From: Kalaharituber pfeilii
Lineage: Eukaryota > Ascomycota > Pezizomycetes > Pezizales > Pezizaceae
Direction: 5' to 3'
NCBI GenBank assembly: GCA_015179045.1
Contig: WHUZ01000185.1
Span: forward strand, 1 to 43,343
Length of the DNA stretch: 43,343 nt
Shown here: in pieces, positions 1 to 9,623 of the stretch
Numbering within the stretch: the first letter of the stretch is position 1
Layout of the letters: the number at the start of each line of letters is the position of its first letter
The notes under the pieces: generated by a model
Seen by the model: the letters and a program-made list of their open reading frames with translations, nothing else
Database searches by the model: none
Told to the model about the DNA's origin: nothing
Made by a program: the position numbers and the translations under genes

Positions 1-310
1 GCGAAAATTCGGGCACCCTCCAAAGCACAACGAGCACAGGAAAGGAACAGATTGGAGCTGGACTACAGACCGGTACCTCTGCAGAGGCTAAGGGGCATGA
101 TGCTGCCCTGCCATGGCGAACAGCTGTATGCGGGGTCACGTGATAAAAAAAAAAAAAAAAAAAGAAAAAAAAGGCATGATGCACACCTTGGGAGGCCTGT
201 TGGTTTGAGGACTTGGAAACACAAAATAGGGAAGGCATACAGGCCGGAGTACAGGTAGTATAGGACGGCAGATACGACAGCACACATTTAGGACAGGTAC
301 AAGATGAGCA
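1..310 (+). mobile_element. Decayed non-LTR retrotransposon, ORF2 C-terminal fragment
   Basis: From base 1 the frame reads AKIRAPSKAQRAQERNRL then ELDYRPVPLQRLRG. After a nested insertion it resumes as GLRTWKHKIGKAYRPE. This matches the better preserved ORF2 tail at 35857-36519 (KRNRLGLSYRPLQRLGHG, GLRAWKFNIGKSDGPE). Where that copy has CQWCG and TTAHLLEEC, this one reads Y-R-stop-Y-R and TTAHI-stop, so the zinc-knuckle cysteines and the Trp have become TAC, TAT and TAG codons. These are G-to-A changes compatible with RIP (repeat-induced point mutation) or ordinary decay. The 5' part lies outside the window and no clear 3' tail is visible. It is a dead fragment hosting the insertion at 104-172. 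Confidence 0.7.
104..172 (+). mobile_element. Tiny hairpin retroposon (hairpin + A-tail), 69 bp
   Basis: The insert starts TGCCCTGCCATGGCGAACA, ends GCGGGGTCACGTGAT and runs into an A-rich tail. It is flanked by a perfect 10-bp direct repeat GGCATGATGC (94-103 and 173-182), the mark of target-primed retroposition. Removing the insert and one repeat rejoins the host ORF2 sequence as RGMMHTLGGLL. The body has only about 41 nt and no coding capacity. It can fold with CCCTGC pairing GCGGGG, and with CATG pairing CATG inside. Confidence 0.8.
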
Positions 311-1462
311 GGTGGCGGGTGCGACCGGCGAATTTAAACCATTTGGCAATATTGGTAGATAGGTTGCCCCCTTTTTTTTTTTTTTTTTTTTTGGCGAATG
401 GTCAGAACAGACTACGAAGAGCACATTTGAAGAAGACTCAAACAATCATCTCTCACTCTTGTCCAATCCCGTACGGGGAGTCAACCATGCTACCACAACT
501 TTTCAAGAGAAGGGAGCTGGTGCAAATGTTGTTCCAAGATTTGTTGTAGCTATACAGGAACACGGCAACAGAAGTTCGAACGCACCACATACTGCAGATT
601 CCGTGCGCCGAATAAACCATCTGCTGCCAGAACGTGACGGTTGTCTGACTACTACTATGATGCCCTGGTTACCTGCATCACAAATGGAGGACGGGAAGTG
701 ACTGTAACATCACATGCAGAATAATCTAATATAATCGTTCTCGAGGTTAGACGGTTCGCGATAGTCTGGATTTTGATAGAGGCTGAGTAAAGATAAATCT
801 GATGTGGGGTAATTCAGGTTAACCTCATCCTAGCTTCAAACCTGATTGCAGAATTCTAATTATGAGTATGCCCCATTTCAGAACATCTCTCCGGCGGCTG
901 TCCGCACACTGCGGGTCCTTTTGGCTTATCGGTTGGGTCCAACAACTGCTAGCTGCATCCGTTGTGAACTTTAAAGCACCTTCTGACACGCAAGTGGTCG
1001 GAAACATCAGATGATTGGAATTCGTTCGTTCAATGTTAGTGTTGATAGTCTTGTACTACGGAAAAAATCTTGCGCTGAGGTCAAGCGGCTGACCTGTAAG
1101 ATTTCTTGCCAGGTTGACTGGGATATCTACATGTTATATACAGTTTTTGAACATTATTTCACGCTCACAGAAATATCACGGCAAATACAGGGCTAAAGCT
1201 TTACCCGCTATGACTTGAATGACTCTTGGCACGTGCAAAACACCTACGTTGAACCGTTACAAGAACATAGTCCGTTACAAGAACATAGTTTGCCTCGTGG
1301 CAACGGAAATGACTTTAAAAGCGCTCGATGGGCGGACAGACACGGAAGTCCCTGCATTCACATGGGTCACCGATTGATTCGATCCGCAACTTATTCAGCT
1401 TCAAGGCATCTTTTTCACCTTCTACAGATATTAGAAGCTGCCCTTATTTACAAAAGAATATC
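311..1462. other. No gene recognised; 21-nt T run
   Basis: Short open frames here show no recognisable domain. A run of 21 T at 372-392 could be the tail of an old minus-strand retroposon, but no hairpin or target duplication accompanies it. The direct repeat CCGTTACAAGAACATAGT occurs twice in tandem at about 1254-1290, just upstream of the gene at 1463. Confidence 0.5.
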
Positions 1463-2185
1463 ATGAACTTTCTCCTTCTTTTTATTTTTCCAGCGGTACT
1501 TGCCCTTCCGACAAATATTCTGTCTGAGATCACCAAACAAGACGTTGATTTCTCACCAGCCAGTCTGTATGCAAACGTATCACGAGTGGAGATCAAAGAG
1601 GTCATCGATCTAATTGAAGCTGACAATGGCCCTTTACCATGGCACGAAACCTCTTCAGGTGGCAGCTCCGTTAGCATCCCTGATGCAGTCTGGACCAAGT
1701 ACGCGATTATCGCCCAAAGAAAACAACTCCAAGCGAAGAAGGATGAGGCCCACTACGACGCCCACATGGCTGTTCGAGCCTTCTCCAAACGTGACAAAGA
1801 ACACGGTCCCGGCGTTAACGGCAAACGTGCCTGGGTCTGGTGCCACCGTTCTGGTCATTGGGGAAAAATCAAGGACATTCACTCCTTTGCACTTCAAGCA
1901 TGCTCCGAGTGGCAGGACAGGTGGGAGGATCCTGGATGGCAGGTATTTTATACACCAAGACTTGATCAGTCCTTTAGGATTTATTATTACTACAAGTATC
2001 ATGGCCACCTGCAATGGGACGGCTCACTCTGCATCAGAGCGTTCCTGGCATGGTTTGAAAGTGAGGAGTGTGGTGCACCGAAATCCAGGGGTGGTTCAAT
2101 AGATGTTTATACGATGAATACCGGAAGCAAGAGCTGGGGAAACTTGGCTGTGCAGCAACAATTAGACCCCAATGCTGCACCCTGA
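1463..2185 (+). CDS. Secreted four-cysteine protein with Kex2-like sites, unknown function
   Basis: A single exon encodes 240 residues. I chose the ATG at 1463, not upstream in-frame starts, because the protein then begins with a signal peptide (MNFLLLFIFPAVLALPT). Residues 18-110 form a Cys-free region that could be a propeptide. Dibasic KR pairs at 109-110 and 121-122 suit Kex2 cleavage. The C-terminal part of about 118 residues has four cysteines (127, 147, 190, 203), enough for two disulfides, and is rich in Trp and Tyr (VWCHRSGHWG, RIYYYYKYHG). Small size, secretion and paired cysteines are typical of fungal secreted effector-like or killer-like proteins, but I recognise no family. A tiny retroposon sits 33 bp after the stop codon. 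That the gene is real is fairly sure; the function is unknown. Confidence 0.75.
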   Translation: MNFLLLFIFPAVLALPTNILSEITKQDVDFSPASLYANVSRVEIKEVIDLIEADNGPLPWHETSSGGSSVSIPDAVWTKYAIIAQRKQLQAKKDEAHYDAHMAVRAFSKRDKEHGPGVNGKRAWVWCHRSGHWGKIKDIHSFALQACSEWQDRWEDPGWQVFYTPRLDQSFRIYYYYKYHGHLQWDGSLCIRAFLAWFESEECGAPKSRGGSIDVYTMNTGSKSWGNLAVQQQLDPNAAP

Positions 2186-2218
2186 GGACGAGGTCAGTGA
2201 GTCCTGAATTGGAGGTGT

Positions 2219-2275
2219 TTTTTTTTTTTCGTTTTATGACATAACCCCGATTATTGCTGTTCGCAATGGCAGGGA
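2219..2275 (-). mobile_element. Tiny hairpin retroposon, minus strand, 57 bp
   Basis: On the minus strand the body starts TCCCTGCCATTGCGAACAGC, continues to CGGGGTTATGTCATAAAACG and ends in an A-tail (the T run at 2219-2229). It is flanked by a 13-bp near-perfect repeat, GAATTGGAGGTGT (2206-2218) and GAATTGGCGGTGT (2276-2288). Its 5' end lies within one nucleotide of the 5' ends of the copies at 104, 17665 and 17992. It lies in the presumed 3' UTR of the upstream gene. Confidence 0.75.
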
Positions 2276-2288
2276 GAATTGGCGGTGT

Positions 2289-4132
2289 AAGGACGCCGGC
2301 ATCATGGAGGTGAGAACTTGAACGTACGATACTGGAGATCAGTTTAGCTTTATTATCTGATGCGCATATAAACTTGTTACAACATTTCTTATTGCTATCT
2401 TGAAAGATATCTATAGTGATAGAATAATAAAGCAACATGGAAATGCTATAATTCCACTGAACTACCCCTTCATCCATGTCTGATGGCTGATGGGATTGTT
2501 TTGCGATATGTTTTTGTGTTTTTTTGTTTGTGTATGCGTCCCATGTGAAGACACGATATATGCTGGCATTTTGTTTGTGTATATATGCATGGTACAGTGC
2601 ACAGGTCAACTAATTTTACTTCTGGCAAATGGGTCTACCTGATTGAAGGTAAACTCCGTATTCGCCACTTTGATGAATTCAAAAAACTGACCAGATAGAG
2701 AGAAAAGTATCACATCTAATTTTTATAGTTAATTTTATAGAAATCTGGGGAGACGGGAAAGAAAGAAAAAAGACTATTCCAGGTGTAAGGAATTTTATAA
2801 ATTGAGCAAATAAAAGTCTTACAGAAGGCGATTGTCATTATTTTATGAGATTATATATATTCAATTAGATTACAATATTATTTACAGTTATAGTCCTGCT
2901 ATAGAGAATAGCTACAAGGAGGTCTACGTAATATAAAAAAAATAAAATAAAATCTATAGTTATAAACTAAAAAAAATAAAGTATTATAGCTACCGTAGTA
3001 TGTCTAAGCTAGAAAAGGTAAAATAAGTACTATAATAGATAACTTTATAGGAATTCTTAGTATAATAGGTTTAAGTTTTTAATTAATTTTAATTAATTAG
3101 CTATAAATTAAAGATATAAGCTTATATATTTAGATACTAAATAAATTTAAATTTATATCTTTAAAGAAAGTATATATTATTAGTAAAATAATATTTTAAT
3201 ACTTGTAATTATTAATATATTTTGAACTAATAATATAAAAAGATTTATAATATTTATTTAATTAAAATTAGAACTTTAGTTCAATTATTTAGTTTAGAAA
3301 ATTAATTATTACTAAATACTTTTTATTATCTAATTAAAATAAGAGTAGTTTTATAAGTATTAAATAATATATACTTTCTTAAAATTTTTTTTTAATATTT
3401 ATAATATAACTAGATAAAGTACTATATTATTAAGCCAATTAATCTAAAATTTTAGAAATATATATATTTATAAAATATTACTTTTATAGTAGTAGAGTCT
3501 ACATTTAGTTATCAAAGCTAATAAGAACTTATATAATTTCTGTAGATTTCTGTACAAGTTGAGGCATTATAGTAGAAAACAATCTATAATATGCTAAAAT
3601 TTTGTTGTTAGTAGCATGTATTTTCTACCTGGCCTCTTTTTTTTACTAGAATGCTGGTCTGTAAGCAATTTCCAAAAATCCGAAATCCGAAATCTGGTGG
3701 AGGAACAGGGGCGGGGCTGGTCTCTGCCAGAATCTAAAATTCTGAAGCGGGTTTGAAAATTTTTCTGGTAGATCGAGCGCTGAAGGTCTTGGCCTGGTCG
3801 TCTGGGCGACGGAAAGTCACCCAGTGTGTTCCTATTGCCTACGTTATGTCAGAAAGGACTCTGATCACATGACCTGTTTAAGCGATCAAAACCCGATTTG
3901 GCCAGATGGATGCAGAGATCCACAAAAATACGGACATCTAAGGAGTACATCCAGTTCGCGTGTCGATCCATGCTCATGTCCGGGATATCATGAGAAACAT
4001 ATTCATTACTATAAACGATATATATATATACGCATACACCCCAAATCATAAATGTCTGTACATTGATTTAAATACTCATTGGTCTTATTCCAGGGACATT
4101 GACATAGCCGTCCCACTACCCTCTCACAATTT
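2289..4132. other. Intergenic, no gene recognised
   Basis: The central part is the AT-rich island listed separately. The 3' side (3620-4130) is ordinary intergenic sequence with only short open frames. It forms the downstream flank of the minus-strand mannosidase gene. Confidence 0.5.
2820..3620. repeat. Extremely AT-rich island, probably RIP-mutated
   Basis: About 800 bp are almost entirely A and T, with long stretches of TAATTA, TATATA and AAATTT and very few CpN dinucleotides except in scattered islands. No open frame survives. Such abrupt AT islands rich in TpA are the usual outcome of repeat-induced point mutation of an old transposon in ascomycetes. The original element cannot be recognised. 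Confidence 0.5.
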
Positions 4133-7100
4133 TCAGATTTCCCACCCTCCACCCATCGCCTTCCCTCCCGCACCGCCGACTTTCACCTCCCACTTCTGCT
4201 CAACCCCCACCCTCACGCTCACCTTCTCCGGCGCGCCGTCCATCGCAGCAGCCCTCGCTCTCCGCTCCAGCCCCGCCCACATCCGCTCACCCCCGCCGAC
4301 CAAGCCCACTGTCACGCTTTTCTTCCGACCGAGCGACTCCTGGGAATGTTCGAGAAGCGGGCGGATTAGCAGGCCACGTGGGTACGGGGCGGGGGCGTCC
4401 ATGCAGGCATGGTGGGTGTAAGGGAATGCGCGCTCTCGTACCCGAGCCCGTTCCCGTCAAAGTCAACCAAGAGCACGAGTTCCAGCGACGGCAGGTCCGG
4501 AACATGCTGGAGCTTCTCGGAGAACCGGCAGTGCCCGCGCTTGAGGAAGAGGATTTGTGTGCCGCGGGGCACGGGGATCGGGTGTGTGCAGGCATAAGCG
4601 TCCCCGTGGCTGGGGTCGTGGTCCAAGGGTAGGTAGATGCGGGTGTAGGGCAGATGCGGCGGCGGAGGGGGCCACGTAGGGGGTTTTGTACCTGGGAATC
4701 GTGGGGTTGCAGAATCCGGGAGAGAGTGCGCACCGGGGCCGGTGGCGAGGATGCCGGGGTAGGAGTGCAGGCGGCGGGGGGGTGTGGGGGAGTTGGGTTG
4801 CTCCGGGTGTGTGTTTGGGTTTGAGGGGTTGGAGGTAGAGGATAACGGCGGTGCGGTGGTGGTGGTGGATGCGGCAGGCTCGAAAAGCTTCTCGAGCTCG
4901 CGCTGGAGATTCCTCATTTGGGTTAGCAGCTCGCTGGCGGATGCGGTCCAGAAGTTCGAAGACGCAGGAACGTCGCCGGGGTCCGGAGGGCTTTCGGCGT
5001 CGTCGTTATCGTCGCTGCGACCTTCAAGGGTGTCAAGGGCGGCAGAGACGTCGGCGGCGATCCCCAGGTCCTCGAGGTCGAGATCGTCGAGGTTGAGGTC
5101 GACAAGTTGTAACTCGGAGACTTGGCCGCCTTGCAGCAGGCGCTCCAACTTCTCGATCAGCAGCGCAGCGGAGTCGAGTTCGTTTTGCACTTGCACTTGC
5201 ACGGTTGCCGGGTCTGTTTGAGCCACACGTTCCTCTTGTGGCTCCTTCGCAGGCTCCTCCACGAGGACCTTTTGCACCTCCGCCTTCCCTTCCTTCACGG
5301 TCTGCGACTCGTCAGTCGCAGCGTCCACCGCCTCCTCAGCCCCCACACTGGTACCCCAATCCACCCACATATCGACCGCGCCGCCTTCGTCAACCCCCAC
5401 CAGCGCAAAATTCCCATCGACCCCTAATCCATCGAACAAACTAAGCGGGAAATACACCTTCTCGTCTCTTCCGAGCGTGACATAATCCACTTTTGTGATT
5501 GTCAACTTGTCCTCGCCCCCAACGAGATCCTCGGCGGGCTCCATCGTAAACGTCAAGCGCAGGTTGGGAAGGGAGTGGATCAGGACCCCTCCCGGAACGC
5601 GCTGGAAGTGGTGGTCGCCGCGCGGCGAAGGTGCGGTGGCGGCAGAGTTGGGGAGGACGGAGGGGAAGACGAGTTCGAAGCCCTGCGGGGTCGGGATGGG
5701 GGCGCAGGTGGGGGAGGGGAGGAGTAGGGATGAAGGGTGAGGGGAGGAGAGGAAGGATATGAGAGGGGAGGGAGGGAAGGCGGAGTGCGTGGAGAGGGGG
5801 CACTTGACGAATTGGAAGGCGTGGAAGAGGTCGGGGCGAGATGAAACGGGGGTGCGGTTGACGGCGGAAGGGTTTTCGCAGGTGGGTTGAGGGTGTGGGG
5901 TTGCAGGTTTCCGAGCAGACATTTGAGGTGGGTTCTTTGCCGGCGGATTGTGTCTCCGCATCCCGTCCTTCGACAAATTTTGTTCGCTTACTCGTCGCAT
6001 ATGCGGGGTGTCTTTGGGAATCCGCAGCGGATGCCCCTCCGTCGTAAACACCCACCCTCCGCCGTCCCTGCCCAACCACCCCTGCTCATCAAAGAGCAAA
6101 AATAAATACTGCATCGTCTCCCCCAGCACAAAGCTCTCCATCCTGTCCGCCATCTCCCCCGTCTCGACGTCCTGGAGCCCCGCCCAGCCGCACTTCGCCC
6201 AGCACCGGCTCCTGATGTCGTCCAGCACCATCTCGCCAATGCGCAGATACCAGTCGTCGCGGGTCGACAGGTACAGCAGGTACGTGGACTCGATGAACTC
6301 GGGGCGACCGGGCCACCACCCGAGCCCGTTGTCGACATGCGACGTCCGGATGGACCAGCGCTCGGGGAGCGCGCGGTACCGCGCCCAGAGCGCCGTGTAG
6401 AACAGGTGCGAGGACTCGGCTTCGGAGAGGTGCCCGAGAGCGCGAGGAGGCCGGGGTAGAAGGCGGAGAGGGAGTCGATCCACGAGAGCACGGCGGCGCC
6501 GGTCGTCATGTGCACGTTGAGGTAGTGCGGGGTCGGGTGCTGGCGGAGTTGGTGCCGCGAGATGGAGGCGTGCGAGGAGGACCAGACGGAGAGGAAGTAC
6601 TCGGGGGAGAAGGCGGCGGGGGTACTTGCCAACGAGGGCTCCGGGTGGGGGGTGTGGATGAAAGAGGGGATGGGAGAGGGGGAGAGGAGGATGTATGCTT
6701 TGAGCGCGTATTCGAAAAAGGAGTCGAGGCCTGCGCCGATCTTACACCCAATGAGCCGGGGGTTAGCATCATAAGAATTACTGAGATAAAAACAATGCGC
6801 GAGGATATTTATTTACCCCGCTAAACGACTCGACCCAGTGTCCCTGCGCGCTCCCACCCTCGACCTCCATCCCCGCGCCTAACAACCCAATCCCGCTCCG
6901 CATCTTCCACACGCTGTCAAACGCCCGCTTTGCCATCTCCTCAAAGCGTCCGTCGCCCGTTAGCCTGCTCAGCACCGTAAACTCCAGCACGAGGCTCCCC
7001 GCGCCGGCGGGACACGTGTGCGTGACTGTATCTGGCTCCTCCTGTGTTGGGGGGAGGGGCGGGAGCCCATCGTCCTCGTGCTCGGGGTGGTAGACAAACG

Positions 7101-8430
7101 GGGAGAGGTAGTAATCGCTCCCCTCCTTCACATACGTATACCGGAAGGGCTCCTGCCTCTTCTTCCCCCTTCGCTTGCCTGCCTCGCCGCCCTTCTCCCC
7201 CTCTGCAAATTGCAACCCCCACCGTAGATTCACGCGCGGCCACGGCACGCCGCCTTCGCTCCGCTCCAGCGCCCGCAATAGCCTCCGCCCGAGATCGTGC
7301 GCGAGGTCCAGTAAATGCCCGTCGTAGCTGTACCCCCCGCTCGTGCGCACCGCGGCCCCGCTCCTCCCGAACCACGCATACACACCGCTTTGGGCCTCCT
7401 CGTGCGAGAGCGCGAGGGTCGTCGGGACGGGGAGTACCCCGACGGTGGAATTGGGATCCCGGAACTCACCGGTTGCGTACAAGTGCGCGGAGAGCAGGCC
7501 CCCGAGCACGCGGATCGTCGCCTCGAAGACTTGCACGCGCGAGTCGATGTCGAAGCCCTGTCCGGGGGCGCCGGTGCGGCGACGCTTCCGCCGCCGCCGC
7601 ACGGAGGCAGCGGTGTCGGAGGCGTCGGATATGGTCTCGTTGGGGTAGAAGCGAACGCGGAGTTCCTCGACGGTGCGCCAGAAGCGCATCTTGTCGGGGT
7701 GGCTGGACTCGGACATGATGGCGAGGGTGGACAGGGTGTCGATGGCAGTGAGGGAGAAGTTCCCGAGGACGTCGTTCAGGCCGAGGTTGAGGGGCTCAGG
7801 GGGGCGGGTGCGGTGGTTCCGGGTGCAGCTGAGGGGTTTGATCTATGGGGGCGGGGAGTCAGCGATGGAGGGTCGGGATTGAATGGAAGACCTGCGGATA
7901 CCTCATCGTGGGGAAAGGCATGTAACATGTAATTGTCGAAACCGTGGTGGAACATGTTGCGGGCTTCTTCTCTGATGAAGAGGGACGGTTAGAAAAAGAA
8001 AAAGCTACGTCTGTCTCTGCCACCACTATACACAACTTTCCTTCCCCCCCAGCGAGAAAAGAAATCGGGGGTAAACAGGGCGATACCTCAACTCCCGCAT
8101 CCGCGCCTTACTCATCCCGAGCGCGTGCGCAACGGGGAGGACTCTGAAAAAGAGATTTCCCTCTCCGGCGGCATGGTGTTTTGATGATGATGATGATGAT
8201 GATGTTGTTGTTGTTCGACCGACGTCGGCTGCGGACGGGGAGAGAACGACGTGCGCGAGCGCGAGGACGGCGACCCAGAGGAGGCGGCGGGCGACTGAGC
8301 CGCGCCAGCGGGCGATCGGACGCGGGTGGTCGTCGCGAGCGGGGATTGGAAGTGGAATCCCGCCGGACTTGGTTTTGGGGGAGTGATCATCTCTCCGCCG
8401 AGCGCGGTGCGGAGGTGTAGTCGAGGCCAT
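4133..8430 (-). CDS. mnl1: ER degradation-enhancing alpha-mannosidase-like protein (GH47, Htm1/Mnl1 type), frame broken
   Basis: Exons are 8430-8087, 7971-7902, 7842-6817 and 6740-4133; introns have GT-AG ends. The N-terminus is basic, then has a signal-anchor (RRLLWVAVLALAHVVL). GH47 motifs follow in order: ARNMFHHGFDNYMLHAFPHD, LGNFSLTAIDTLSTLA, IGAGLDSFFEYALKAY with the acidic residue, RPEFIESTYLLY, ESFVLGETMQYLFLLF and FTTEGHPL with the calcium-binding Thr. A long tail holds a PA-like segment (PRGTQILFLKRGHCRFSEKL). The family trims ER mannose on misfolded glycoproteins for ERAD. Two breaks occur: near 6434 the frame shifts between GLLALSG and HLSEAESSHLFYTALW, and near 4390 the conserved tail (LIRPLLEHSQES, VGLVGGGERMW) is in another frame. 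Each is repaired by one added base in a G/C run. An upstream ATG at 8499 is possible. At about 1,350 residues it is long for the family. Confidence 0.85.
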
Positions 8431-9623
8431 CGCAGTCTGAATTCGGAATTGCGAGTCTTGCAAAAATTGGGGACAGTGGTATAAATTTTTCCTATGCAAC
8501 TTTTAAAAAGGTTGTCATACGCCCTGTGATATCGATTTCGCGTGCCCCCACGGCCGATTTTTTTCTTCTGTTTTACCCCAACTTGTGAAAGAGGTGCTTT
8601 GTGGCAGGTTTGGAGTGCTTATTAATGGAATTAAAGACTGGGATTTATGTATGGGTGCTGGGGGTTCATGACGCACACGAAGTTTGTGGAGACGTTTTTG
8701 CAGTGATGGAGTGTACGCGTGGGTGTGGGTACTCTACTGTACTGACTGGATGTCATCCCATTCACATGCTGCAGGTTAGTTTTTGGTTTAAAAAAAAGAC
8801 TATGGTAGGCTCTATGCGTGAGAAAAGAAGTGTTGAAAATTTGGGGCGATCGGGAAATCAGATGTCACGCTCAAATCCAGGACAAAAGCTTACCCTTTAA
8901 ATTTTGTTTTTTGGAACTACCCTCCAAGATTCATTTTGCTTGCTTCACTACTTAAGTAAGAAGCATTTGATTTTTTGTTTTGTTTTTTCGCTAACAATTC
9001 CTCGACTCGGACGAATTAGATTCTCTCTCCCTCCATCATATCGCATCAATTTTTTTTCATACATACAATAAGTTAGGTAGGGGTCATTGATTGGGGTTTT
9101 TTGGTTTTGTTTTTAGTAAATACAGGGAGATGGGAAGTAGCTACGTAAGCTTAGAGCAGATAAAAATAAAATAAAAAATAAGGAAGTGCAGATATGAGTC
9201 ATGACACATCAGGAAGGTGGGTCGTTAACATGGTTGGTTGGAGAGAAATGAGGAAGAGATAATGTGAGGGGGGAGGAAGGGAAGGAGGAGGGAGGGATTG
9301 GAATGAGGAGGGGAGGAGAGGAAAGGATACAAGAGGGGGGAAATAAGAGGAGAGGAGGAGTAGGGAGGACCAAGGTGAGGGGAAAGAAAATTTGGCGATA
9401 TTTGCGAGGGTTGCGGGAACAGGGTAACCGATAGGGAACAGAGAAAGAGATTCATGGACAGAAAATAAATATTGTGATAATAAGGACAACGAGAGAAAGA
9501 AAAACCCTGTCCTTGAAAGCGACAATTGAGGAAACCCAAACAGCCACCGTGATAAACACAAAACACACACACACACACGTGAAAGGGGAAAAAAAAGACA
9601 CCACAGCCACCATCTCCAGAGGA
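8431..9623. other. Intergenic between two minus-strand genes; purine-rich tract and CA repeat
   Basis: No gene is supported. The stretch 9237-9420 is almost pure G and A on the plus strand (GGGAGGAAGGGAAGGAGG-like), and a short (CA)n tract lies at about 9560-9577. The minus-strand open frames seen here read as Ser/Pro/Leu low complexity produced by that purine tract. Confidence 0.5.

Noticed and set aside
52..258. Lys-rich 68-residue protein
   Set aside because: The poly-Lys stretch is the A-tail of the micro-retroposon read in frame within a dead LINE fragment.
372..392. Tail of another minus-strand retroposon
   Set aside because: 21 T alone; no hairpin to its right and no flanking direct repeat found. 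The same applies to the T run at 14780-14800 and the A run at 41431-41447.
5441..6079. Separate minus-strand protein of 212 residues
   Set aside because: It is an alternate frame of the mannosidase exon, whose own frame carries the conserved motifs.
8181..8420. Met-rich plus-strand ORF
   Set aside because: It is the complement of the Ser/His-coding CAT/GAT repeat in exon 1 of the minus-strand mannosidase.
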